A DNA stretch of 57,037 nucleotides from the NCBI GenBank assembly GCA_003427395.1, contig BFEA01000535.1, forward strand, positions 507,113 through 564,149, read 5' to 3'. Shown in pieces: positions 34,211 to 43,755 of this stretch. This DNA is from Chara braunii. Taxonomy: Eukaryota; Streptophyta; Charophyceae; Charales; Characeae. Every line of letters starts with the position of its first letter. Position 1 is the stretch's first letter. The position numbers were made by a program, and so were the translations under genes. Below the pieces are notes generated by a model that had not been told where the DNA came from, did no database searches, and worked only from the letters and a program-made list of their open reading frames with translations.

Positions 34211-35824
34211 TCAGCTCCAGTAGCAAGAGGGGCGAACCGCGACGGAGATGTCGGGAAGCCTACTACTGAGGAGGGCGCAGGTGTACACTGCACCGTGGCT
34301 AGGAGGCGTCGCGGGGATGGGAGGCGCCGGGGGGGGATTGAGCACGACGCTGGCGGGAAAGGTCAGCGTAGTGGCGGTCGAGGGCGGTGGTATAAGGGCA
34401 CCGCGAGGAGGTATGACTGTCCAAGCGGCAGCGCAAACACCCACGTCGGTCCAAAATAGCCACGTGCTCCTCAGCGGAAAGAACACCGCGAGGAGGGACA
34501 AAGCCCTGAGGGAGGTCCTGCTAAGTGACCTCGGGGGGCGACGCGCCAGTGTGATCAGGGCGGCTGTGTGCCCGGGAAAGGGTGGAGAGGATGAGCTGGA
34601 GGCGCTCAGCCATAGGGAGAGTAGGGTCCTCCAGGTGGTGGTGGACGGCCTCGCCAAGGTCGAGGTCGGCGCTATGGTCACCCTCTGGTGACAGCGGGGC
34701 ACCAGCGTCCTGCTCACCATACTCGAGCGCGCTGAAGCGGCGCAAGAAGTGGCGGCCCTGCTGCGCGGAACGGCGGGGGCGACCGCGGAAGGGGGAACGG
34801 CACTGGGAAGTGTCGTGAGAGGAGGAGGCGTAGCACGTGCGCTGAGGCTGGGAGGAGGAGGCGGGGTGAAGACAGGCTCACATCCGTTGGTGGTCCCTGG
34901 CGGCCTCGTAAGCGTGCGGGGCCGATGTGAACTCGTACCGCCATAGCTCGGAGCGGTACTCGAGCGGAAGGTTGGCCAGGAAACGATCGATAAGGGCAGC
35001 CTCGGGGAGGAACGCCACGTCACAAGTGAGGCGGGCGTCCTGAAAGACCTGAATGTGGCGATCCAGAGCGGCAGCGCCACCAGAGCCGGACCAGCGTGTG
35101 TGACGACACGCTCGAAGGCGTCAGTCACGTCGTATCGGGCTCCGAAGTGATCCTCGAGGAACGCCTGGAAATCCATGAAGGTCGGGGTCCGACCCTCACG
35201 AAGGGAGTACGCGTAGAAATCCTCCCAGGCCTCGAGAGGACCGCCACGTAGGCGCGTGGAGAGGTGACCCACCCACGTGTCGGGTGTGGCGCCCATGAGC
35301 TGGAGCGTGCGGGTGGCAGACTGCAGCCACCTAGACACGCGTATGCCTGTACCGTCATATAAGGCAATGTCCGACAAGCAGATGAGTGGTGCGCCACCGT
35401 TTTGGCGGCGAGGGGAACGGGAAGCAGGGGACTGCGCTACGGCGGAATAAGTCGGCGCAGGTCCTGGAGGAGGAGGCGCAGCTGACTGTACGCCCGGGCC
35501 GCATGGTGGAGCGGCGGGGGAAACGGCGGCAGGCTGCACGGGAGCTGCAGTTGAAGAGGTCGTAGCAACCGAGGGGATGGGGAGGAGGTAGGATGGGGAT
35601 GGGTAGGGTGCAGGGCGAGGGAAGCGAGCGTGCATGGAAGGAAGAATAGAGGAAGAAGGGGGTGCGCCAGAAGGCGCGACCACCTGTGAGGGTGGGGGTG
35701 GCTGAAGGCGTGAGAGGGCGAGGTCGTTCCGGAGCTGGGCGAGCTGGGCGATCTCGTCCTCGAGACCTCGAATGTAGGTTGAGCGAGGTGTGGCAGGGGG
35801 AGACGCACAAGCGGCGCGAGGCAT
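34211..35824 (-). pseudogene. Chromovirus Gag with zinc knuckle, frameshifted
   Basis: The best start is the ATG at 35822-35824 (MPRAACASPPATPRSTYIRG). A short helical segment (LEDEIAQLAQLRNDLALSRL) leads into a long Pro/Ala/Ser-rich linker, then the capsid: CLSDIALYDGTGIRVSRWL, GGPLEAWEDFYAYSLREGRT and FQAFLEDHFGARYD. The frame shifts near 35070 and the capsid C-terminus continues in another frame (TLPMAERLQLILSTL). A complete zinc knuckle, CLRCRLDSHTSSRC (C-X2-C-X4-H-X4-C), is at 34398-34439. A T-rich open stretch upstream of 35824 is not Gag. Confidence 0.8.
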
Positions 35825-36373
35825 CCCACAAGGGGTAGAGTCAAGAAAATAAAATAGCAAGCATAGGGGGGGGAAGGTAGGAGAAAAATAAATAAACAGC
35901 GAGATTTCGAGAAAAAATAAAAATAAATAAGAAAATAAATAAATAATAAAAATAATAAAAAAAATAAGTAAAAAGATGTGAAGGGAAAACAATATTTATT
36001 TTTTTCAAATTTTCGGCAGCATTTCCCTACCCCCCACGGGGTCAAGAATGTGCCAAGGGGAAAGGAGAGACCAAGGTGAGCACACTAGGTGAAAAAAAAA
36101 AAAAAAAAATTCAGAAAATAAATAAAGAAATAATAAATAAATAAATAAATAAATAAAGTAAGTGGATGAGGAGGTGGGGAGGAATGAAGTATCTAATTTG
36201 TCAAAAAATTTGGCAGCATTTCGTTACCCCCATGGGGTCGAAGTGTGCCGAGAAGACTTAAGTGGAAAAAAAAAACAAAAAAAAAACAGAAAATTTCGGC
36301 AGCACTTCGTTACCCCCACGGGGTCAAAACGTGTGCCGAAAGTAGTAAAGACTAACACCTAATCAGATTTAGG
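35825..36373 (-). other. Leader of the chromovirus with hairpin repeats
   Basis: AT-rich sequence with aataaata runs at about 35890-35990 and 36110-36160, poly-A stretches, and three copies of a roughly 45-bp hairpin-forming repeat. No gene and no primer-binding site. The next feature upstream is a solo LTR of another family. Confidence 0.5.
36012..36340. repeat. Three-copy hairpin repeat upstream of gag
   Basis: Copies at 36012-36056, 36209-36251 and 36295-36340. Each reads roughly TT(C/T)GGCAGCA-TTCGTT-ACCCCCACGGGGT-..-GTGTGCCGA. The ends (TTCGGCA / TGCCGAA) and the centre (ACCCC / GGGGT) are inverted, so each copy can fold into a long hairpin. In copy 3 both stems are perfect; copies 1 and 2 have single changes. 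They are spaced about 195 and 86 bp apart. Confidence 0.75.
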
Positions 36374-37301
36374 TGCAAGGAAGATGATAGCGAACTCCAG
36401 CAACCAAACAGCATCATACATATGTGACCAGATAGTCTTGACCTCGAACCAACAACAGTCATGCATCACGAGATTCACCAAATCAGAACACACCAATAGT
36501 TCGTAATTGACAATGCTGAAATAGTCTCTCATCATCATCAACGAAGAAGAAGAGTTGATATCCTATTGGCGCTCGGCGCCCAAACTACTTGTGGCAGATC
36601 CTATCTAGCCTAATACTACAATGTCGATGTTGACAACAACAGCTCCCTGAAGTACGAGCATACAGCGGACAATGCCGCACGCTTCCAGCACCAGGTATGT
36701 CTCTCGCAACACTCATAACCCTGATCCACACCACACAGATGCCACTTGCACCCAAGGACCACCCTGCGTCACACCCAGCTCACAGCGGAGCAGCTCGGCT
36801 ATGGCTGCCCGCTACTTCTTGCTCGCCCGTGGGAGCGTGAGTGTCAGCCAGCCAGCAAATAGCGCAGCAGCGCTCGCGCAGCATTCAGCCAGCACCCGAA
36901 TGCTGAATGAGGAGGCAGGCCCTTCCCTATATCGAAGTGGCCTGCCTGCGTCCAGTCCAGGAAGCTTCCCGTAGGCCCCGGTAGGCACAGGCCCAGACCT
37001 CACACGCAGGCCCAGGGCCTGATGGTTGCATGTGGCCAACTGCCCTTGGCCTGCTCACGGCCTTTTTCACGCGTCTGGCCCAGGTCACCATTCAGATCCA
37101 TTTGCAAAATATGGCCTGGGCCTGAGCGCCTTCAACCAACTGGCGCAGCGCAACTGTCAGAATTTCACCGGTTGTGGGGTACCCTGAAAATCGAGGCCCT
37201 GAGGGCCTGTCGCGCCTGGCTTCACTTAGGGCGGCCGACATACTGCAAAAAGGGCCCTGAAGGGGCTGAGCGGGCGTAGCCTCGCATAGGGTTGCCGTAC
37301 A
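36374..37301 (-). repeat. Diverged solo LTR related to the complete gypsy element's LTR
   Basis: It begins TGCAAGGAAGATGA, like the plus-strand edge of the gypsy LTRs (TGCAAGGAACATGA), and shares in order gg.gct.ggcgcc, ccaccaggta.gtctctc, caactggcg..gcaactgtc and cttcacttagggcggg. It ends ...GCCGTACA. About 930 bp. No primer site or polypurine tract adjoins either side, so it is most likely a solo LTR left by recombination, or a very old copy. A 20-base inverted repeat overlaps its left edge. Confidence 0.65.
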
Positions 37302-37740
37302 GAAAATCGAATTTTCANAANAAAAAAAAAAAAAAAAAAAAAAAAATCAGAAAATGAGAAAAGAAGGTGGAAAAGAAGATATTTCGAATTTCTGGGAAAA
37401 AGAGAAGAGATAAATCAAGAGAGAGATAGAAAGAAGAAAAACAAAAAAAATTCGAAGTAGGGGGGAAGGGGAATGAAAAAGTGAAGGAGAAAAGAAGGAA
37501 ATAGGTGGGAGAGAGAAAAAGATGAAGTGGGGGGTGGGGGGGATGATGTGGTGGTAGTTGGGGGAGAAGAGGGTTGGGGAATGGGAGAGAAAGAGGATGG
37601 GGAAAGATGGAGAGTGATCAAGAAACTAGGAGGGAAGAAGGAGGAGAGAAAAGAAAAGAAATGAAGAAAAGAGGGTAAGCTAGTGGTTAGTGGGAGAAAA
37701 GGTGGGGTGGGGAAGGTAAAAAGAGGAGGGGAGAGAGGGA
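37302..37740. other. Poly(A) and purine-rich tract
   Basis: A poly(A) run with two Ns (37318, 37321) is followed by about 390 bases that are almost only A and G on the plus strand. Long homopurine tracts can adopt triplex structures. The reverse-strand Ser/Pro/Phe-rich frames are a by-product of this composition. No gene. Confidence 0.8.
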
Positions 37741-38220
37741 TGATACCTGGCCCTTGGTGTCTCCAAGGGCACAAGGTATACCAAGACTAGGAGGGTCTTG
37801 GCCTCCGCTGCAGCCAACCAACTGGAGGATATAGGGGGGCTGAGATCTTGATCAGCCCCTAGTTGCAGCACTGCAGATCCAGGGTGTGGTGTGTGAGCAT
37901 ACCCTGATGGATGATGATGATGATCTAGGGTTGGCTGAGATCTTGATCAGCCACCCTACTGTCACAGTCACACAGCCCCCTAGCCAGGGGGGAATCTTGA
38001 GCTGCTGCAAAGTTGTTGCTGCAGCAGTAGAGAGATAGTAAAAAAATAATAATAATGATGCTGTGGCGCAGCCCCCTAACCAGGGGGGTCTTAAGTCCAC
38101 AGCAAAGTGCCACGTGGCACTGCCGGTGGCCACGTGCACGGGCAGCAGCAGCCACGGGGGGGTGGGGGGGGGTAAATAGCCAGCACGACACCTCTTCAAC
38201 ACGAGTGTGTCGTGCTACAA
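37741..38220. repeat. Spacer with repeated hairpin motifs
   Basis: The block ggctgagatcttgatcagcc occurs at about 37838 and about 37933. CCCCCT-AxCC-AGGGGG hairpins occur at 37976-37991 and 38072-38087, each followed by a GGG.. tcttgag/tcttaag block. These are two diverged copies of a roughly 95-bp unit, possibly the body of a short interspersed repeat. No coding evidence. Confidence 0.55.
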
Positions 38221-38400
38221 GGCCATAGACACTTTGTGGCGAGTGTGTTATGGCAGTGGTATACACACGCGTATGGCTGGCAGTTGCTTGGGTTCAAACC
38301 CCAGCGACAGCATGCATCTCAGATCTTGATTGATATAATCTGGGAGCGGGGCGGGGCGGGGCAGCAGCGTGGGCGCGTGGCGCATGCGCGTGCGGCGGCC
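38221..38400 (+). mobile_element. Candidate tRNA-derived SINE head (pol III A and B boxes)
   Basis: TGGCAGTGGTA at 38251-38261 fits the internal A box of tRNA genes (TGGCnnAGTGG-like). GGTTCAAACCC at 38291-38301 fits the B box (GGTTCGAnnCC), 40 bases downstream, a normal A-to-B distance. The bases around the B box form a T-arm-like hairpin (TTGGG-TTCAAAC-CCCAG). A full acceptor stem could not be paired, so it is not a functional tRNA. Such split promoters drive SINE transcription. Confidence 0.5.
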
Positions 38401-38568
38401 TGATGCCTACTTTTTTCGCCACGTGTCACCTCCTGCAAGCGCCGCTTTTTCCCTACGTTTTCACTGAAAAAACACCCGAAAACAGCGAAAAAACCCGCTG
38501 TCGGGTTTTGCTGTTTTGCTCAGCTGTACAGCTGTATGGGGTGGTGGGTGGGAGCGGGGAACGTTCCC
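38401..38568 (-). other. Internal fragment next to an LTR primer site
   Basis: Between the SINE-like unit and the primer-binding site. On the minus strand this would be the first internal sequence of the element whose 5' LTR is 38582-38897. No coding signal, and the rest of that element is not recognisable beyond 38.4 kb. Confidence 0.35.
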
Positions 38569-38581
38569 GCTCCGATACCAA
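38569..38581 (-). promoter_or_regulatory. tRNA primer-binding site (initiator Met type)
   Basis: The minus strand reads TTGGTATCGGAGCGG directly after the LTR end ...CTACA. It carries the same initiator-Met-tRNA complement, with the same A-to-G difference, as the complete gypsy element. This identifies 38582-38897 as a 5' LTR and not a MITE. Confidence 0.75.
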
Positions 38582-38897
38582 TGTAGCGGACCCACCAGGT
38601 GTGGTGCTCCGCTAGTGGTAGAGATGGAGATGGAGGAAGAAGGGGGGAGCGAGATGGCACAACGGAGCTCCCCACGCAAGACTCCAACGCACGTACTCCA
38701 AAATGTGCAAGTGAAGAATGATGACGAAACAGACAACTGCTGAGGTATACCCCAGCGGACTGACTGGACTGGACTGAACTGGCTGGTACCGACAGAGGTG
38801 CCGGCCTGGACTGGACTGGACTGCCCCCGAATAGAACACAGGCCTGTGAGAACAGGCCAAGGGGCTGGTCTCACAGGCCAACCAGAGGTCCGCTACA
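38582..38897 (-). repeat. LTR of a second family (TGTAGCGG...CCGCTACA)
   Basis: 316 bp with an unusually long terminal inverted repeat: TGTAGCGGACC at the left edge and GGTCCGCTACA at the right. TG...CA ends and an adjoining primer site identify it as a 5' LTR on the minus strand. A partial copy lies at 28571-28698, in the same orientation. It could belong to the chromovirus at 29.8-35.8 kb, with the intervening sequence inserted later, but that is not shown. Confidence 0.75.
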
Positions 38898-39944
38898 CAC
38901 TTGGATCCATTATGTATCTTGCTTCACCACCCACCAAACCCGCACTAGGCCGCTAAGAAGTGCACATGAATGTTTTGATTTTCATATATACTAAATAATA
39001 TATGTATTTTTTTTTTAATTCAAGTTGTCGGGGGGGGGGCTTCTCTCTCTCTCTCTCTCTCTCTCTCACAGACCCTAACACGGGCCAAGACAGGTGAGCA
39101 CACCCAATCCACAAAGTCGATGTGCGCCCCTGCTGGAGATCGTAAACGAAGAAGTGCGCATGAATGTTTTGATTTTCATATATACTAAAGAATATATGTA
39201 TTTTTTTTTTAATTCAAGTCGCCGGGGGGGGGGCTCCCCCCCCCACCACCCTCTCAGCCCCTCACCCCCCCCCCCCATTTCGGGCTTGGTTCCACATCAT
39301 GCTGCACCACACGCAAAACCCAAAATGTGGCAGCTAAGAAGTGCGCATGAACAATTTTTTTTTTCTAAACAATAGTTGAGAATTTTTTTATTTTTTTGTA
39401 CAGCAGGGTAGGCGGGGGGCTTCTTGTTGCACTTGGATCCATATCTTGCTTCACCACCCACCAAACCCGCACTAGGCCGCTAAGAAGTGCGCATGAATGT
39501 TTTGATTTTCATATATACTAAGGAATATATGTATTTTTTTTTTAATTCAAGTTGCGGGGGGCGAGGCTCCGCCCCCCCCCCACTTCGGGCTTGGTTCCAC
39601 ATCATGCTGCACTACACGCAAAACCCAAAATGTGGCAGCTAAGAAGTGCCCATGAACAATTTTTTTTTTCTAAACAATAGTCGAGAATATTATTCTTTTT
39701 TTGTAAAGCAGGGTAGGCCGGGGGCTTCTCGTTGCACTTGGATCCATCTCTTGCTTCACCACCCACCAAACCCGCACCAGCCCGCTAAGAACTGCGCGTG
39801 AATGTTTTGATTTTCATATATACTAAGGAATATATGTATTTTTTTTTTAATTCAAGTAGCGAAGGGGGGGTTGCTCTGCCCCCNCCCCCCCCCCCCCCCC
39901 CNCTTCGAGTTTGGTTCCACATCATGCTGCACCACATGCAAAAC
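38898..39944. repeat. Satellite array, about 305-bp monomer with two related halves
   Basis: The block tcaccacccaccaaacccgc occurs at about 38934, 39451 and 39756 (last interval 305 bp). Each monomer contains two related halves, both with gctaagaagtgcgcatgaa and a T-run. It also carries a long G-run next to a C-run that can snap back. A (TC)n stretch interrupts at about 39041-39066. Ns at 39884 and 39902 fall in the C-run. No coding function. Confidence 0.85.
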
Positions 39945-40180
39945 CCCGTGTGTGTGTGTGCGTATGTGTGTGTATGTATGTGTGTGTGCATGTGCATGTC
40001 ACGTGTGTGTGTGTATGTGTGTGTGTGTGCCCCCGTGTCTTTGTGTGTGTGTGCGTGTCATATGTGTGTGTGTGTGTGTGTCTGTGGTTGTCTATCTCTG
40101 TGTTTGTGTGTATGTGTGTGTGTGTGCGTATGTGTGCGTGAATGTAAGTGTGTGTGCGTGTGTGTGTGTGTGTGTGTGCT
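39945..40180. repeat. (GT)n microsatellite, imperfect
   Basis: About 235 bases dominated by GT with TA, TC and CA interruptions. The Cys/Val open frames on the plus strand and Thr/His frames on the minus strand are repeat artefacts. Confidence 0.95.
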
Positions 40181-40261
40181 GTCATATTCACTATACACTC
40201 AAAAAAGTATGACTGTGCTAGACTGAAGGGGAGCGGGGCGCGATGTGTGTTTGTGTGCGTG

Positions 40262-42072
40262 TGAAAATTTGAGGTACTATACCTTGGACGCATAGTAAAC
40301 GAAGAAGGATTACAACGTGAAGAGAAGAAAATAACCACAATTCGAAATTGGCCCAGACCCAAGATTGTCACTGAACTCATATTTTTTCTAGGACTTGCTA
40401 GTTACTATAAAAAGTTTGTAAGAAACTTCTCATTGATTGTTGCGCCTATGAGAAAACTTATGAAGCAAGAAAAACCTTGGTTACGGGACAAAGATTGTGA
40501 GTCTGCATTCAAAAAGTTAAAACATGTGTTAACTCACTATCATGTTTTGAAAACTGTTGATCCTTCTCTCTCTTTCATTGACACTATTGATGCTCGTCAA
40601 CATGGAATTTGGGCAGTGCTACAACAAAATGACGGAAAGGGATATAGGCCTATTGAGTTTATCTTCCTTCAGATAAAGTAGCCAACTCCACATACAAAAG
40701 GGAATTGTACGCTCTAGTTGCAGTTCTGGACACTTGGAAACACTACTTTCTCGAGAGACACTTCACTGTGTACTCCGACCACTCAACATTGAAGTGGATA
40801 AAGACTCAACCCCGACTTTCTGACAAGTTAGTTATATGGTCTACATTTATTGTTACGTTTGACTTTGAATTGAAAATTATTAAAGGAAAGTTTAACGTTG
40901 TTGCAAATGCTTTGTCCAGAAGATCTGATTTCTTTGGAGTGATTGTCTCTGATCTCGATATTGGGAATGACTTCAAATATCAGATTCGTAAGGGTTACAG
41001 TGACGATCCAATTTGGATTCCTATAATCGGGACACTACAAAGGAACCCTGAACTATTCCCTGAGTATCGAATGTCTGATGGCTTACTCTTCTTCATTGAC
41101 CAAACTGAAGAAAGACTATGCATTCCACATAAAGAACAAATCAAAAGTATAATTATTAGGGAATGCCATGACACTGAAGGACACTTCGGATTTAAGAAGA
41201 CGTATGTTAATGTTAGAGAACGCTTTGAATGGAAAAGAATGAATGAAGATGCACTAACCTATGTGCGAACTTGTTTTGTTTGTCGAAGGAACAAACTCTC
41301 CTATGAGAATGCACTGGGACTATTGAGACCACTACCTATCCAAGTGAGCCAAGTGAGTCCATCTCGAATGACTTCATGAGTCTCACTAAGAGCCGGAATG
41401 GCAACAATCAGATAATGGTCATTGTTGATTGATTCTCTAAACATGCTATGTTCATTCCTCTACCTGCCGAAGCAAGAACGAAACTCGTCATCGATAAGTT
41501 TTAGATGTGATGGGTCTCAGAATATGGATTTTCAAAAACCATCGTCTCTGATCGAGATGTACGGCTCACTGACCAAAAATGATAAAAGTTGATGGAGGCA
41601 TACGACACCCAATTGACCATGTTGTCAGGAAGACATCCTGAAACGAATGGACAAACTGAATAGATGAACCGTTTGTGCCAACAACTTCTACACATGTACG
41701 TGAGGCCAGATCAAATTGATTGGGATGAAAACTTGCCTAAGATTGTGAGTGCGTACAATAATAGTGTTGACACCATAACTGGCAGAACACCGAACGCACT
41801 TCACATAGGATGGAAGTCGTGACGTCCCATTAATGCTCTGACCCAGGACCAAGTCCAACGGTTACCCCCAGGAACACGAGAGTTTGCAGTTCTGATGAAG
41901 AAGATATAAAGAAAGTTAAGAAAAACATTTAAAAGGCCCAACTACAAGTGATTGAACAGGCTAACAAACATCGTCGGCCATCAACATTCAAAGAAAGAGA
42001 TCATGTTTGGGTCAGGTCTAAAGAATTCTCCTTAGAAGAAAATGTATCACAGAAGCTGCTACCTGTCTACTA
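40262..42072 (+). pseudogene. Gypsy fragment: RT end, RNase H, integrase
   Basis: The frame starts abruptly after the GT repeat at VLYLGRIVNEEGLQREEKK, a position equivalent to the RT connection region of the element at 14.5 kb. It continues with FFLGLASYYKKFVRNFS and RNase H (DTIDARQHGIWAVLQQ, then HFTVYSDHSTLKWIKTQ in the next frame). Integrase follows: ECHDTEGHFGFKKTYV and CFVCRRNK (complete HHCC), VSDRDVR and NGQTE...MNRLCQQLLHM. At least six stops and a frame break at 40680 disrupt it. It ends after VSQKLLPVYY, where relatives continue with GPWEVLD. The codons are AT-rich, unlike the other gypsy elements. Confidence 0.87.
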
Positions 42073-42368
42073 CTACGAATCCCCCCCGGCGGCGGCCAAG
42101 CGCGGCGAAGTCCGCGGCCTCGGCCAGGTCCGCGACCCCGCGGACGCGCGACTTCGTGGACGCATGGCGGCCGCTAGGGAGGGGCACAAAAAATTTGAGT
42201 GGTGGCATGGGGCGGCGCATCCCCAGCCCCACCCCCTCAAGCAAAAAAAAACAAAAAACAAACAATATTTGTGGGGGGGCGGGGGTTTGGCAGTGAGTGA
42301 AGAAAAATTAAATTGATTGATTGATTGATTGGTGGGGGCGGGGTCGCCTTCCCGCCCCCCACACGAGT
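42073..42368. other. GC-rich junction segment
   Basis: It replaces the gypsy sequence abruptly at about 42073. It starts with about 100 bases of CG-rich sequence (cggcggcggcc, cgcggacgcgcg), then an A-rich stretch, an (ATTG)n run at about 42312-42332 and a GGGGGCGGGG/CCCGCCCCCC inverted pair at 42333-42360. This is probably the left edge of the element or segment that interrupted the gypsy copy. No coding evidence. Confidence 0.5.
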
Positions 42369-42439
<71 letters not shown>

Positions 42440-43006
42440 TATATACTGATAATAAAAATATAAAAGAAGAAAGTTTTTTTTTTTAATTATGAAAAGAAAA
42501 GAAGGAAACAAAATTAAAAAAAAGGGAGTTCATAGAAGGAATAATAATAATAAAAAAAAATAGAAATAGAAAAAATCGCAATGCTAAAAGCAAAATATCA
42601 AAAATTAAAAATTAAAACTAGAAAAATTAATCTATAGCCTTGTGATTAAATATATTAAATATAGTTGATCCCTGAAACAAGGCATAAATATGTGGAAAAC
42701 CTAAAACTCAATGAACCGCACTTCCCCCAGATACCTACAAGACAGCTACAATTAAAATCACTCCGTTTAATGAAAATAATCCAACTGCCTCTGCTCATCA
42801 TTTTATAGACCCCCACCAGATGCCTGCTGCACCTTTCAGCGATTCGAAAACGCAAAAGCACCCTTTACCAGCACACCGATCGCGTTCTGCTCTTCGGTTA
42901 TGGGTGCACTCACGCTTCTACGAGTCTAGTAATAATTGCACATAGCGGTAATCCATTCCCCATCTCGAAACCCTCTACGAACCATAATACATACCTCCAC
43001 CTGAAA
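42369..43006. repeat. Direct repeat copy A (left)
   Basis: It begins with a (CA)n tract, then ACTGATAATAAAAATATAAAAG-type AT-rich sequence, then a more complex 350-bp part ending CTCCACCTGAAAC at the N gap. It matches 56378-57037 in the same orientation: over 42655-43006 I count about 9 differences, all transitions. The (AAT)n stretch is much shorter here than in copy B. A 68-codon minus-strand frame (42861-42655) is open in both copies, with 3 residue changes. Confidence 0.9.
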
Positions 43007-43257
43007 CNNNNNNNNNNNNNNNNNNNNNNNNNNNNNNNNNNNNNNNNNNNNNNNNNNNNNNNNNNNNNNNNNNNNNNNNNNNNNNNNNNNNNNNNNNNNN
43101 NNNNNNNNNNNNNNNNNNNNNNNNNNNNNNNNNNNNNNNNNNNNNNNNNNNNNNNNNNNNNNNNNNNNNNNNNNNNNNNNNNNNNNNNNNNNNNNNNNNN
43201 NNNNNNNNNNNNNNNNNNNNNNNNNNNNNNNNNNNNNNNNNNNNNNNNNNNNNNNNN
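43007..43257. other. Assembly gap (251 N)
   Basis: The gap begins at exactly the base where the second repeat copy reaches the end of the window, so the assembly broke both copies at the same internal position. Confidence 0.99.
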
Positions 43258-43755
43258 CCCTGTCCTATACTAATGTTCGCGCGCCACGAGGCAAGGACCA
43301 GAGCCCGCTTTCTGCAAGTCACCCCCTACAGCGCACACTACTGAAGAATAGTAAACGCAGCTACAGACCCACTTACCATATTGCACCTACATGGCTACTG
43401 CTACAGCTATGCCTCTGAAAATGCATGTTTCCCCTTATTACTGCCGCAGACATCCTTCCGAAAAACACTCCTTCCCCTGCTTCGCACCCTTCTGCATACG
43501 GAATTGGAACCATTGCTCGCACACCCCCATCATAGCCAGGATATGCATAGCCCATACCATGGCTCGATCCCCTATACAAACACTGCCCGCACAACCAGAT
43601 CCCCCTTCATGTTGCAGCATGTGCTGTGGAACACGGCTACATATGCAATTGCATGAATGCTCGCGCGGCTTCACTACAATAACAGCGCACACACTTCATC
43701 TCCCTTCACCACGTAACACCAGTCCCCCCGGTATCTCTTGCCGAAACATAACTGA
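43258..43755. other. Segment downstream of the gap, no gene assigned
   Basis: Pyrimidine-rich sequence, possibly the continuation of the direct repeat or a promoter region of the 14-kb unit. Open frames exist on both strands but overlap each other and carry no motif. No splice or promoter element can be claimed. Confidence 0.35.

Larger units (their letters stand above)
29850..35824 (-). mobile_element. Ty3/gypsy chromovirus, GC-rich family
   Basis: The minus-strand order is gag (35824-34211, frameshifted), protease-RT-RNase H (33918-31723), integrase (about 31720-30460) and a canonical chromodomain (about 30140-30040), stop 29850. Pol stays in a single frame broken only by three in-frame stops and a 265-base N gap. 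It is much richer in GC and Pro/Arg than the gypsy element at 11-20 kb and has a different Gag, so it is a separate lineage. LTRs could not be paired with confidence; the candidate LTR plus primer site at 38569-38897 is 2.7 kb upstream, with other repeats between. Confidence 0.88.

Noticed and set aside
34248-34946. Plus-strand GC-rich frames opposite the chromovirus gag
   Set aside because: They are antisense shadows of the Gag frame and carry no motif of their own.
37415-37774. 119-codon Ser/Pro/Phe-rich frame on the minus strand
   Set aside because: It is a composition artefact of the homopurine tract.
28571-38897. A single 10.3-kb LTR element bounded by the two TGTAGCGG copies
   Set aside because: The left copy is truncated and lacks a polypurine tract, so pairing the two as one element's LTRs is not supported.
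38898-39944. CRISPR-like repeat array
   Set aside because: The units are about 305 bp, with no short conserved repeats separated by unique spacers, and the setting is eukaryotic satellite DNA.
39798-40226. Cys/Val-rich frames and Thr/His-rich frames
   Set aside because: They are translations of the (GT)n tract in different frames.
42060-42300. Hammerhead ribozyme at the left border of the 14-kb unit
   Set aside because: Penelope-like elements can carry one, but no CUGANGA core paired with a GAAA core was found at a workable distance.
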